NCBI GenBank assembly: GCA_949300145.1
Contig: CASGDA010000006.1
Coordinates: 62,001 to 126,000, forward strand
DNA length: 64,000 nt
Source of the DNA: an uncultured Treponema sp.
Lineage (GTDB): Bacteria; Spirochaetota; Spirochaetia; Treponematales; Treponemataceae
Direction of reading: 5' to 3'
The notes below the pieces were generated by a model that saw nothing but the letters and a program-made list of their open reading frames with translations, was not told where the DNA came from and did not search any database. The position numbers were made by a program, and so were the translations under genes. Of the stretch, positions 15,548 to 23,827 are shown in pieces (position 1 is the first letter of the stretch; each line of letters starts with the position of its first letter).

Positions 15548-16754
15548 AACTGTTGAATATGTTTACAATTTAATACTTACTTCCTTGCAGGAAAAGTTTA
15601 ATAACAGGCTTAGACCTTTGCCAAAAGCATTTATTATTGTGCTTGCAAAAGTTTTGTCTGCTATTTATATAATTCCATTCAAATTGTGCGGATGGTTTTT
15701 GCTTCAGATTTTCCCGGACACTGCAAGCTATAGCAAAGTGAATGTTTTAGGGCATACAATACGCCCCCTGGTTAAACTTGGCGATCAGTTCGGAGTTCAA
15801 CGCCCGATGGAAGGCAAGGCTTGGCAGGGCGTTATAATTGTTAAAAGGCTTGCTGAAAACAAGGTTATTGCGCTTGGCACTCAATTAAAAAGTGATATTA
15901 CAGGGTTTATTTATTGCGTTTCTGAAAGCGTGGAACTTGACGAAGACGAAAAGCGGGTTGAAGTTTATTGCACAGAAACTGGAATTGACGGAAACCTTGC
16001 AGACGGTGACGTTCTTACTTTTGTGAACCCGATTGATTACGTAGAAAAAAATGCTGAAGTTGCAGAAACAACAGTAACAGGCACAGACGATGAAACTGAA
16101 GAAAGCTACAGGCGGCGCGTTGTGAACAGATACAGTACACAGCCACAGGGCGGGGCTTTGGCAGATTACAGAATCTGGGCTTACGATGTTGCGGGCGTTT
16201 TACAGACATATCCGTATAATGACGAAAATTCACCGGGCGGCGTAATTATTTATGTTTCCGGAACTACAGATTTGTACCCTACGCGCGTGCCAGATTCCGC
16301 GCTTTTAATTGCGGTTGGCAAAGCGTGTACTTATGACCCGGACACTGGAGCTGCAAACAGAAAGCCATTGACTGCAATTCTGGATCCACAAGGAAATGAA
16401 ACTTACCCGAATGTTAAAGCCGTTAACATTACGCATTTTAATGTGTATGTAACCGGGCTTACAGGCGTTACAGCTCAAGATTTTGGCGAATCGCTTAAAT
16501 CGGAGCTGGAGACTTATTTTAAAAACAGAGAGCCTTATATCAGAGGTTTAAGCAATGATAATAACCGCACAGATTCTATTCTGCGCAATTCCCTTATTGC
16601 AACAGTAAACAGCATTGCTTTAAGTCTGAAAGCAACTTTTGACACTGTAACAATGAATATCAACGGCCCTGTAATAGCTGAATACACACTTGGAAAAGGT
16701 GAACTTGCAGCGTTAGGCGACCTTTATATTAACGGGGTGATTTATGAGGGCTAG
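15531..16754 (+). CDS. Baseplate assembly protein J (Mu gp47-like)
   Basis: 407 residues. The middle GTDDETEESYRRRVVNRYSTQPQGGALADYRIWA (in pieces) is the conserved core of baseplate J proteins. The N-terminal helix region and C-terminal domain are both present, so it looks complete. It forms the wedge ring that connects to tail fibres. It overlaps the next gene by 11 bases. Confidence 0.85.
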   Translation: MAYENKTVEYVYNLILTSLQEKFNNRLRPLPKAFIIVLAKVLSAIYIIPFKLCGWFLLQIFPDTASYSKVNVLGHTIRPLVKLGDQFGVQRPMEGKAWQGVIIVKRLAENKVIALGTQLKSDITGFIYCVSESVELDEDEKRVEVYCTETGIDGNLADGDVLTFVNPIDYVEKNAEVAETTVTGTDDETEESYRRRVVNRYSTQPQGGALADYRIWAYDVAGVLQTYPYNDENSPGGVIIYVSGTTDLYPTRVPDSALLIAVGKACTYDPDTGAANRKPLTAILDPQGNETYPNVKAVNITHFNVYVTGLTGVTAQDFGESLKSELETYFKNREPYIRGLSNDNNRTDSILRNSLIATVNSIALSLKATFDTVTMNINGPVIAEYTLGKGELAALGDLYINGVIYEG

Positions 16755-17460
16755 TTTTTTAGATGCGATTAAACACCTTCTTCCTAGCGGCCCTGCATGG
16801 AATATTACAAATAAAACCGATTTGCGGCGACTGTTTGAAGCCATTGCGGTTTTGCCAGAAAAACTGCGTACAGAGATTGAAAATGTTTATATGGATTATT
16901 TCGCCGATTCTACGCGCGAGCTGAAGAAATGGGAAGATGTTTTTACTGTAATTTTTACAAAAGCGGAATTAGAGCAGCGCAGGAAAGTTTTGTCTTTGCT
17001 TTGGAGTATGAACCAGGGCGGACAAAGCAAAGATTTTTTACAATCGGTTTTACAAGGAATTTTTCCGGAAATTATTGTAGAAGAAAATATCCCGTGCGCA
17101 AATCCTAGACAGGCAAACATTGCTTATTTTTGCGTTTGCGACAATTCGGTTATGGTTTGCGGAAACTCAAAAGCCTGCTGCGATTATCGCGAAGGCGATG
17201 AAACTTTTATTCCTACAATTTTGCGCAACGATACTGCAAGCCCGTATTCAATCCCGAATGATGCGGATTATTGGGCTTTCTGTTTTTATGTGTGCAAAAG
17301 AGTTGTAAGAAATTCGCGCAATGAAATTCTTTATATCGAAAAATTACAAATTCCAATTCTTTATAAAAATTATATTGAATATCTGATTCTGCGCATTAAG
17401 CCTGTGCATACTGTTGCGGTAATGGCTGTGGAATGGATAGAGGAGCAAAACAATGATTAA
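16744..17460 (+). CDS. Mu gp48-like / DUF2313 tail protein
   Basis: 238 residues. The start SFLDAIKHLLPSGPAWN and the following ELKKWEDVFTV are characteristic of the gp48/YmfQ-type baseplate proteins that close the wedge. The C-terminal VKPVHTVAVMAVEW-like ending also fits. It lies between baseplate J and the fibre-associated genes with short overlaps on both sides. Confidence 0.75.
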   Translation: MRASFLDAIKHLLPSGPAWNITNKTDLRRLFEAIAVLPEKLRTEIENVYMDYFADSTRELKKWEDVFTVIFTKAELEQRRKVLSLLWSMNQGGQSKDFLQSVLQGIFPEIIVEENIPCANPRQANIAYFCVCDNSVMVCGNSKACCDYREGDETFIPTILRNDTASPYSIPNDADYWAFCFYVCKRVVRNSRNEILYIEKLQIPILYKNYIEYLILRIKPVHTVAVMAVEWIEEQNND

Positions 17461-18034
17461 GATTGACGGTAATTACACAGACTTTAGGGATGATACAGAT
17501 GAAAAATATCCGTATGGAAAAGCCGTTGCTGCAAGTACGCCAAACAGTACAGACGGTACACCGTGGCGCGTTATGTTTTTTAACGATTTGCACGGAGCAA
17601 GGCAGGCAATTTTCAAAAAAGCGTTTAACGGAACAGAGCGCACACCTTCCAATCAGCCGGATAATATCGAAAATTCAGACTTGCTAGATGCACTTTTAAA
17701 AATCATTAGCGATGCTTTTTCTTCCAGGATTTTTAGCGTGGAAATATCCGGCACAGATGCCGTTATTCCGTGGAACGACTTAAACATTGAATACGATGCG
17801 GAAAAAACTTATGCCGCGATTGTTACGCCAGCCGGAAACTATGAAGAGTTTTTGCCGTTTGGAACTGAATGTAAATCAGACGGCTTGCACATTTACCCCC
17901 GCCGTTTGATTAACGGAAAAATTGTTTCTGGAACCCGGCATAAAAAATGGGGAACAAGAAAATGGGGCATTGGAAAATGGAATGACTATGATTCAATGAA
18001 AGTAAATTTGCAGTTTGCAGAAGTTGAATCATAA
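17453..18034 (+). CDS. Tail fibre-associated protein of unknown function
   Basis: 193 residues. GTPWRVMFFNDLHGARQAIFKKAFNGTE in the N-terminal third is typical of proteins encoded just before tail-fibre genes in Mu-like phages of host-associated bacteria. The C-terminus has a short Trp/Gly repeat (KKWGTRKWGIGKWND). It probably links baseplate and adhesin. No precise family is known to me. Confidence 0.6.
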   Translation: MIKIDGNYTDFRDDTDEKYPYGKAVAASTPNSTDGTPWRVMFFNDLHGARQAIFKKAFNGTERTPSNQPDNIENSDLLDALLKIISDAFSSRIFSVEISGTDAVIPWNDLNIEYDAEKTYAAIVTPAGNYEEFLPFGTECKSDGLHIYPRRLINGKIVSGTRHKKWGTRKWGIGKWNDYDSMKVNLQFAEVES

Positions 18035-18077
18035 AAAAAACAATAAATTGCGGCTTACCGCAAAAAGGAGTTTAAGC

Positions 18078-18356
18078 ATGGTAGGAGTACCGAAGTATTG
18101 CCAGACAAAGAAAGACTGGCAAAATGCTGTTGATTATGCGGTTAAGCATAATACGGGCAAAACAGAATTGTACAGTCGTTTGCAGCATTTGCGCGACGAC
18201 CACTACATGAACGTTTTAAAAGAAGAAAGCAAAGAAAAGCCTGTTGAAGAGCAGACCCCGGAAGACTACGAACCTGTAGACAATCCGGCTGCTGAAAAAT
18301 ACAGGATTGGAATTACAGACGAAGAAATTGAAAACATGATGGAGACCCTTAAATGA
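18078..18356 (+). CDS. Small protein preceding the DGR target gene
   Basis: 92 residues. AAAGGAG precedes ATG 18078; the stop overlaps the start of the variable adhesin gene (ATGA), so the two are probably co-translated. The N-terminal half is basic and helical; the C-terminal half is acidic with Pro/Glu (KPVEEQTPEDYEPVDNPAAE). It may be a chaperone or assembly factor for the adhesin, by analogy with small genes that accompany tail fibres (inference). Confidence 0.6.
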   Translation: MVGVPKYCQTKKDWQNAVDYAVKHNTGKTELYSRLQHLRDDHYMNVLKEESKEKPVEEQTPEDYEPVDNPAAEKYRIGITDEEIENMMETLK

Positions 18357-19552
18357 GTTTAACTTTATACAAAGACCTTGTTGACGATTGTTCAGTTGCT
18401 TGCATTCCAGAAAGCGGAAATGTTAAATCTGTAAAGGCCGCTTTTTTGGAAAAGCAGAATCCTTTTGAATACGATGCAGACATTTTGAAGTTTGCTGAAG
18501 GTGTAGGAATTCCAATCTGGAACGGTGAAACATGGATTCAGACAATTAACCGTGAAGAATTCACTTTTAACCCTGCAAGTTTGCTTGATACAGGCAATGA
18601 GCTTGAATTTGGTGTTGATTACTGGGTTTATATCTGCATGGACGGCGGAAGCCCGGAAATTGTCGTTTCTAAAAACGAGAGCTTCCCGGACGGTTCAACG
18701 GCCTTGACTTCACGCAAAATAGGTCATTTCTATTATGGAATTATCCGCAAGGTTTCAAATGACGGGCTTTGGATTCCGATTGATTCAGCCGGAAATAAGT
18801 TTGGATCAAGTGGCACAAAATGGCAGGACAATGTAACAGTCGGCATTGTTCCTAATTCAATTTGGGATTTGAAGCATAAGCCTAAAATTTCACATCCTGG
18901 ACTTGTCGAAGTGAACGGCATTTGGATGGGTGCATTCCAGGCAAGCGCAGAAGAAGCCTTTTCCTTTATGGGCGGCACAAACGGCTTGCATATAAAGAGC
19001 GGAAAACTTGCTACAAAATACGGCGCAATTCCTGTTACTGGAAGCGAAGGAATGAACCAGTTTACATTCAACGAAATCGCGCATAAACAGGGCTTGCGTT
19101 TGCCGCTTTATGCAGAATGGCTTGCCGGAGCTTTTGGCAGCCCGCAGGGTGAAGACGGTTCAAATAATTATGGTTGGACTAAAACAACCAACACAGGCAG
19201 AACTTATACAGGCGTAGGTGTAAACACATCAACTGGCAAGCGCGATACTGTAAACGGCGTTAAACCTTATGCAATAAGTGCTTACAATTTGCACGATTGC
19301 GCCGGAAATGTTGCAGAATGGACTTCTGATTATTCAATCAGACAGGACTCTACAAGCTGGGATTGGCAGAATGTTTTAGGGGCAGGAATGGGCCAGGCGT
19401 ATTTGCCGTTTGCAAACGGTTTATCTGCGCTGATTTGCGGGCACTACTGGCACAGCGGTGTTCGCTGCGGCCCTCGTTCCGTGGTCGCGAGCAACTTCCC
19501 GTGGTACGTGAGCACGTACTTCGGGGCGCGGCTTGCCTGTGACGCAGCGTAA
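18353..19552 (+). CDS. DGR target: C-type-lectin/FGE-fold tail adhesin with variable repeat
   Basis: 399 residues. The N-terminal 190 residues are a beta-rich phage tail domain. The C-terminal half is a formylglycine-generating-enzyme-like C-type lectin fold: GIWMGAFQAS, LRLPLYAEWLAGAFGSP, CAGNVAEWTSDYS, then the variable surface GHYWHSGVRCGPRS to GARLACD. The last 50 or so codons are the variable repeat, whose changed codons correspond to AAC in the template. It is the last gene of the baseplate/tail cluster and therefore probably the receptor-binding protein of the phage, like Mtd of Bordetella phage. The TAA stop lies in the loop of a hairpin. Confidence 0.9.
   Translation: MSLTLYKDLVDDCSVACIPESGNVKSVKAAFLEKQNPFEYDADILKFAEGVGIPIWNGETWIQTINREEFTFNPASLLDTGNELEFGVDYWVYICMDGGSPEIVVSKNESFPDGSTALTSRKIGHFYYGIIRKVSNDGLWIPIDSAGNKFGSSGTKWQDNVTVGIVPNSIWDLKHKPKISHPGLVEVNGIWMGAFQASAEEAFSFMGGTNGLHIKSGKLATKYGAIPVTGSEGMNQFTFNEIAHKQGLRLPLYAEWLAGAFGSPQGEDGSNNYGWTKTTNTGRTYTGVGVNTSTGKRDTVNGVKPYAISAYNLHDCAGNVAEWTSDYSIRQDSTSWDWQNVLGAGMGQAYLPFANGLSALICGHYWHSGVRCGPRSVVASNFPWYVSTYFGARLACDAA
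19397..19546 (+). repeat. DGR variable repeat (VR)
   Basis: Aligns base-for-base with the template at 20011-20160 (constant offset 614). Between 19442 and 19521 there are 14 differences, every one at a template A (changes to C, T and G all seen). The first 42 bases after 19399 and the GC-rich last 22 (19522-19543) are identical. The latter is the likely initiation-of-mutagenic-homology segment. Confidence 0.93.
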
Positions 19553-19559
19553 GCTGCGT
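19542..19559 (+). other. Post-VR hairpin/cruciform with GTAA loop
   Basis: ACGCAGC (19542-19548) and GCTGCGT (19553-19559) form a perfect 7-bp stem with a 4-base GTAA loop, right after the VR end. Bordetella phage DGRs need such a hairpin next to VR for efficient retrohoming. Here the stop codon TAA is part of the loop. Confidence 0.8.
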
Positions 19560-19607
19560 TCTGTTCTCTGTTTATCTGAATATCTGGTTTTCTTTGTGAG
19601 GTAACAA

Positions 19608-19976
19608 ATGGATTTTTCGCAAGAGAAACACCCTGCCGGGAGTGTGTGGAATCTGTTGCTTTTTCAGAAATTCTACGATTTTGATGTGTACTTTGAGCCG
19701 ATTATAGAACGCTTTCCAGCGTTTGAAAAATCGGCTTGGTGCGCACAAATTAAAAACACTTTGATAGACACGATAAAACTGATTTTGATAACAAACAAAG
19801 CCCGTGACAAAATGCCGGGTTGGTATAAAGTAGACACCAATTTGGAGCTGCTTAAAATCTATATCCGGCGTATGCGTCAAAAGAAATATCTCTCAACCCG
19901 AACTTATGAAACGGCAGTAAAGCGTCTTGCAGAGATAGGTAAGATTCTAGGCGGTCTTATCAATCGTAAAAACTAA
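19608..19976 (+). CDS. avd: DGR accessory variability determinant (Avd)
   Basis: 122 residues, basic and all-helical (LWNLLLFQKFYDFDVYFEP-like first helix, later DTNLELLKIYIRRMRQKKYLS and TYETAVKRLAEIGKILGGL), the four-helix-bundle profile of Avd. Avd forms a positively charged pentamer that binds the reverse transcriptase and template RNA. GAGGTAAC precedes the ATG. Gene order target-avd-TR-RT is the classical one. Confidence 0.85.
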   Translation: MDFSQEKHPAGSVWNLLLFQKFYDFDVYFEPIIERFPAFEKSAWCAQIKNTLIDTIKLILITNKARDKMPGWYKVDTNLELLKIYIRRMRQKKYLSTRTYETAVKRLAEIGKILGGLINRKN

Positions 19977-19988
19977 CATTTTTTACGA

Positions 19989-20248
19989 AAAGGCAGCTGA
20001 AACAAAATTGGCATATTTGCCGTTTGCAAACGGTTTATCTGCGCTGATTTGCGGGAACAACTGGAACAACGGTGTTCACTGCGGCCCTCGTACCGTGAAC
20101 GCGAACAACTACCCGTGGAACGTGAACACGAACATCGGGGCGCGGCTTGCCTGTGACGAATGTAAAATTGTTAAAAAAAAGGCATACGCTGTTAATTACG
20201 GTTTCAGCGTAGTGACGATTTATTTTTAACGTCAGTTCGGCTGCCTTT
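19989..20248 (+). ncRNA. Template RNA domain with long-range closing stem
   Basis: Bases 19989-20001 pair with 20236-20248 (13 pairs with one G-U), bracketing the whole template repeat. Inside, 3' of the template, TACGCTG (20185-20191) and CAGCGTA (20205-20211) form a 7-bp hairpin. These fit the structured spacer region that DGR template RNAs need for priming. The folding is read by eye from complementarity, not computed. Confidence 0.65.
20011..20160 (+). repeat. DGR template repeat (TR)
   Basis: The invariant donor copy. Its mutable core (20056-20135) holds ten AAC codons among 25 adenines, of which 14 are altered in VR. An open frame across it (20008-20229) is not a gene but a copy of the adhesin C-terminus. 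Confidence 0.93.
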
Positions 20249-20277
20249 GCACGGTATTTGTTGTGCTAAAGTCTTAG

Positions 20278-20312
20278 ACCAGAAAGGCTACGCGCTTTTC
20301 TGGTTATTTTTT
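20278..20312 (+). terminator. Terminator-like hairpin between TR and reverse transcriptase
   Basis: ACCAGAAA (20278-20285) pairs with TTTCTGGT (20297-20304), followed by a run of T. It lies 10 bases before the reverse transcriptase start. It could release the template RNA and lower RT expression, or be the 3' domain of the template RNA. Confidence 0.65.
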
Positions 20313-20321
20313 AAGTGAATA

Positions 20322-21329
20322 ATGATGGATAAACCTATATTTAGTGAAGTTTACGATTTTGAGAATTTGTATTGTGCAGCTTATGAAACTATACAGGATA
20401 AAAAGTATTATCCAGAAGAATTACAATTTGCAAGCAACCTCGAAGAAGAGTTGATTAAATTGCAAAATGAACTAATCTGGCATTCATACATTCCTGGCGA
20501 CTATTACTATTTTTGGGTTTATGATCCGAAAAAGCGGTTAATTTGCGCTCCAGAACTTAGAGATAGAATTGTTCATACTGCTGTTTGCAGGGTGATTGAA
20601 AGATATATTGAACCGCGTCTGGATTATGATTCTTATGCTTGTAGAAAAGGAAAAGGCACGCTGGATGCAGCGAATAGAGCCGGGCTTTATGCAAACAAAT
20701 ATTCTCATTTTGTATATTTTGACATTAAGGGGTTCTTTGACAGTATTCCAGTTTTGCCACTTGAAGAAGTATATTTAAAACGTTTTGTAGATGATTCTGA
20801 AATAATGTGGCTGTTGCATACAATCTTTATGAAAGATTGTAACGGCGTAGGTATAAAGAAAGGATGCAGAACAAGTCAGCTTTCAGCAAATGTTTATTTA
20901 AATGAATTAGACCATTTTATCCGGCATACACTTAAAGCAAAGGCGTATGTTCGATATATGGATGATTTTATAATCTTCAGTAATGACGTGGAATATCTGA
21001 AGTTTTGCTGGGCTGAAATAGCACGGTTCCTGGAAGAAAAATTATTTTTAAAACTGAATGATAAAACTTTTATTGGCGTGACTTCACAAGGATTTGAATT
21101 TGTGGGTTATAGGATTTTTAAGGATTATAAAATCATACGGAAAACAGCCTTAGACAGAAGCTCAAAAACAATAAAGGCATGGAAGGACGGCAAAGTTGAT
21201 GATTTATCCTTTTATCGGAGTACGGCAAGCCGTGTAGGACATTGCCAGGGTACGGCTAGTTATAAATGGTACTGCGAATATTTATTAAAAGCGTTGAAGT
21301 TTGTTCTAATAGACAGGAAAGAAGAATAA
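20322..21329 (+). CDS. DGR reverse transcriptase
   Basis: 335 residues. Palm motifs are intact: FDIKGFFDSI with catalytic Asp134, and YMDD at 212-215. RTSQLSANVYLNELD (183-197) has the SQ that marks DGR-type enzymes. There is no maturase or endonuclease domain, as expected. It copies the template RNA with misincorporation at A and produces the cDNA that replaces VR. It is convergent with the minus-strand genes that follow. Confidence 0.93.
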   Translation: MMDKPIFSEVYDFENLYCAAYETIQDKKYYPEELQFASNLEEELIKLQNELIWHSYIPGDYYYFWVYDPKKRLICAPELRDRIVHTAVCRVIERYIEPRLDYDSYACRKGKGTLDAANRAGLYANKYSHFVYFDIKGFFDSIPVLPLEEVYLKRFVDDSEIMWLLHTIFMKDCNGVGIKKGCRTSQLSANVYLNELDHFIRHTLKAKAYVRYMDDFIIFSNDVEYLKFCWAEIARFLEEKLFLKLNDKTFIGVTSQGFEFVGYRIFKDYKIIRKTALDRSSKTIKAWKDGKVDDLSFYRSTASRVGHCQGTASYKWYCEYLLKALKFVLIDRKEE

Positions 21330-21332
21330 GTT

Positions 21333-22007
21333 TTAGCTTAGCTTATCCATTTCTTTGTTAAAAATGTCCTGCATCATTTGTGCTGCATAATCAGAAGCGG
21401 GTTCTAGCCATGCGTTTTTAGCGGTTTGTGTACTTGGATATTTTAAGTTCAAAATATGGGTAGATTTAAAAGAAACGTTATCGCCGCTTTTTCTAAAAGA
21501 CGTAACCTTAAATATAGAATTGTTCATGCGGATAAAACCGTGGGTTTTGGCGGCAACAAAAGCGCGGGCAACATGAGCAGCTTTCTTGCTTTTAAAGTTT
21601 GTCGAACCATGAACTACAAGCGGCTTTATGGCACTGTAATAATATGAACGGCGGACGGTTTTTAAATTTGAACCACCACGGGCTTTTGTGGTTGGGATAA
21701 CCAAATTTCCGTTTGTTCCTCTGTGCGTTCCGCCTTTTTCCTGGCGTTCCATGTATGAGATTCGGTCTGTCGCGCCAGTTTCACTTTTAATCTGATTAAG
21801 CGTTTTTACATTTGAAGCGCATTTTGTAAAGCGTATTTGTTTTGTTGTAAAACTATTCCTTAATGTAAAATTGTTCTGAACATTGCGGATAGCGTTGTTT
21901 CGCGCAGTTGCCGCCACAATGTTTACAGTATTGATTCCAGCCTTCAAAAATCGGCGGTTTACGTCTGCGGTTACTTGTGAAAAAGAAGAAAATATTTTCG
22001 TTGCCAT
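21333..22007 (-). CDS. Phage structural-type protein, unknown
   Basis: 224 residues, Lys/Arg/Asn-rich. The N-terminus (VNRRFLKAGINTVNIVAATARNNAIRNV) resembles HK97 gp10-like or minor tail/tail-completion proteins of Mu-like phages; SRISYMERQEKGGTH-like and KTHGFIRMNNSIFKV segments support a structural role. It is placed at the far end of the minus-strand replication-side genes, three bases from the convergent reverse transcriptase, which is unusual for a morphogenesis gene. Confidence 0.45.
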   Translation of the reverse strand: MATKIFSSFSQVTADVNRRFLKAGINTVNIVAATARNNAIRNVQNNFTLRNSFTTKQIRFTKCASNVKTLNQIKSETGATDRISYMERQEKGGTHRGTNGNLVIPTTKARGGSNLKTVRRSYYYSAIKPLVVHGSTNFKSKKAAHVARAFVAAKTHGFIRMNNSIFKVTSFRKSGDNVSFKSTHILNLKYPSTQTAKNAWLEPASDYAAQMMQDIFNKEMDKLS

Positions 22008-22048
22008 AATTACAGAATAACAGGATTTTGAATTGTCGCTATACCAAA

Positions 22049-22357
22049 TTACAAATCATCAAACAAAGACGGCTGGTCATAGTCGGAAATTTCAAAATGC
22101 GAGAAAAGTTCTTTAAGTTTACGACTGTCTTTTATCCAGGACTGGATGCGGAAAACCGCTGCGCGTTGTGCGTCTTTTTCAGTCGGATATTTTGTTTCTT
22201 TTTCGGTGGGATAGTACGAGCGGACAAAACGGCGCAGCTTACAATTTATACTGTAAACAAAACCGTTTTCTACAGCATAAATTGTAAGTATGATTTGTGA
22301 GCCGTTTTTAGATTCATCTCTTTTTTGCACGATTGGCAAAGTTGAAACATAGGTCAT
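22049..22357 (-). CDS. Small unknown protein
   Basis: 102 residues. A beta-rich N-terminal half (ILTIYAVENGFVYSINCKLRRFVRSYYPTEKE in pieces) is followed by a helical part and an acidic tail ending PSLFDDL. It starts one base into the stop of the DUF4406-like gene. No family recognised. Confidence 0.6.
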   Translation of the reverse strand: MTYVSTLPIVQKRDESKNGSQIILTIYAVENGFVYSINCKLRRFVRSYYPTEKETKYPTEKDAQRAAVFRIQSWIKDSRKLKELFSHFEISDYDQPSLFDDL

Positions 22358-22710
22358 TATTCCGGCTGAAACTCCAGGATCTGCATATTCAAGATTTTTG
22401 CAATGCGATATTCAAGCCGTGCGCCTTTTGAGCGTTTCCAGCCAGGAAGCATACAGATAATATTACAAGAGGAAAGTTCTTTTATATCTTTTCGCATATA
22501 ATCTGTATAATCGGGCGTTTTTTCAATTTTGGCAAAAAGATTTTCTATATCTCTTGCAATCGCAATAGGATTTACAACAAAGAAACTTCCCGGCAACTCC
22601 AGAAGCTCTTTTTCTGCCCGTAGAAAATTATCCTGCCATTTTTCAACGCCTGTGATTGGCCCGCTTATATAGATATTTCCGATTAAATCTGAATCTACAT
22701 TTTTAATCAT
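22357..22710 (-). CDS. DUF4406-like nucleoside deoxyribosyltransferase-fold protein
   Basis: 117 residues from MIKNVDSDL. IYISGPITGVEKWQDNF at the start, MRKDIKELSSCNIICMLPGWKRSKGARLEYRIAKIL at the end: the layout of DUF4406 proteins, small phage enzymes related to nucleoside 2-deoxyribosyltransferases. The start is chosen at 22710 because it overlaps the preceding gene by 8 bases; the longer frame adds a Lys/His-rich stretch with no family match. Confidence 0.75.
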   Translation of the reverse strand: MIKNVDSDLIGNIYISGPITGVEKWQDNFLRAEKELLELPGSFFVVNPIAIARDIENLFAKIEKTPDYTDYMRKDIKELSSCNIICMLPGWKRSKGARLEYRIAKILNMQILEFQPE

Positions 22711-23032
22711 TATTTTTACCGTCCTCTTTATGTGGTGCGCCGTAAAAAGGATCCGGCGCAAGGTTTTTAACCATTTCTTCTTCGTGCTTTCGTTTTATTG
22801 CTACTTCATAATCACCAGGATAATACTGTTTGAATGCTTGCCAACATTCTTCTGGCGTTGGTTCGGTTTCGCCTTCTTCTATGCAGATTCTCTTTCCGCA
22901 TACAGGGCAAAAAACATCCAACAAAACAACGCATTCTTCATGTTCTGTGTCGATAAAATCACAGCCGCCGTAGTTATCCGGGCAAGGCAAATGATGTTCT
23001 GCAAGTTTGTCAAAATCGGGGTAATCTTTCAT
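22703..23032 (-). CDS. Small zinc-binding phage protein
   Basis: 109 residues. CPDNYGGCDFIDTEHEECV and CPVCGKRICIEEG give several Cys pairs that could hold zinc. The C-terminal half is charged (KRKHEEEMVKNL). Overlaps both neighbours by a few bases. No function recognised. Confidence 0.6.
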   Translation of the reverse strand: MKDYPDFDKLAEHHLPCPDNYGGCDFIDTEHEECVVLLDVFCPVCGKRICIEEGETEPTPEECWQAFKQYYPGDYEVAIKRKHEEEMVKNLAPDPFYGAPHKEDGKNND

Positions 23033-23460
23033 TTTTTTTCAATTATCTCCTTAATAAATTGTTCTGCTTTTATCTTAGTATCAATATGATCCGTATCCAT
23101 TTCATCATCTGCCATGTCATAAACAAAAACATTAAGTAAAGATGTTATAATTTCTTTTGCTTCGTCTAACTTTGGATTTTTGAACGGTTGCCATAAACTG
23201 AAATTATGACAACTACCATCATTAGGGCATTCTGTTTTGCTTCGACGACAATTAGAGCAATTTCGATTTTCAACCTGTTTTTTTAGTTTTGCGTTTTGTT
23301 TCAGAATGTAAATTATTATATTACAAAGAGCAGCTTTTGATACGATTGTTGCTTTTGTAGCCATCACCTTTTCAATTACACAATTTTTTTCTTCTTCCGG
23401 AATATTTGGATTTAACAAAAACCACAGGCCTGTCTTTTCATTGATTTCTTCTTTTGTCAT
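23029..23460 (-). CDS. Unknown phage protein with Cys cluster
   Basis: 143 residues. A helical N-terminus, then NRNCSNCRRSKTECPNDGSCHNF, a four-Cys/one-His cluster that may bind metal, then an acidic helical C-terminus. The start overlaps no gene; the end overlaps the next start by 4 bases. Not recognised. Confidence 0.6.
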   Translation of the reverse strand: MTKEEINEKTGLWFLLNPNIPEEEKNCVIEKVMATKATIVSKAALCNIIIYILKQNAKLKKQVENRNCSNCRRSKTECPNDGSCHNFSLWQPFKNPKLDEAKEIITSLLNVFVYDMADDEMDTDHIDTKIKAEQFIKEIIEKK

Positions 23461-23482
23461 ATATCCCCCTTAAAAAGTTAAT

Positions 23483-23806
23483 TCAAATTATCTCTACTAC
23501 ATTAGCAAGATGTATCGCATACACGGGCTTGTCGATGTGCAAGTCGGTGTCCTTGCCGTCTATGATTTCAATCTTATTCACAAGAGCTTCCATATATTTC
23601 TTCGTATACCCAAGCCGTAATTTAATAGGATGCCTATAGTTCAGCATTTCAAAACAATCACCAATACTACAGAAAGCATACTGATTAAATTCAAATTCTT
23701 TAGAAAAACGACTGCTCCAATAAGGCTTAACTTCCCGATATTCAACCGTCTTTTCACCGCTTTTAATTTTCTCGTACCATCCTTTCTTTAATATAAATGT
23801 CAACAT
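23483..23806 (-). CDS. ASCH-domain protein
   Basis: 107 residues. LKKGWYEKIKSGEKTVEYREVKPYW is the typical opening of an ASCH domain (beta-barrel related to PUA), followed by RLGYTKKYMEALVNKIEI and a C-terminal strand VYAIHLANVVEI. ASCH proteins bind RNA or modified nucleosides and are frequent in phages. The role here is unknown. Confidence 0.8.
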   Translation of the reverse strand: MLTFILKKGWYEKIKSGEKTVEYREVKPYWSSRFSKEFEFNQYAFCSIGDCFEMLNYRHPIKLRLGYTKKYMEALVNKIEIIDGKDTDLHIDKPVYAIHLANVVEII

Positions 23807-23827
23807 TACTTTTTTCTTTCACTCCTT

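Noticed and set aside
20008-20229. Open frame similar to the adhesin C-terminus
   Set aside because: It is the DGR template repeat read through; the similarity is due to TR/VR identity.
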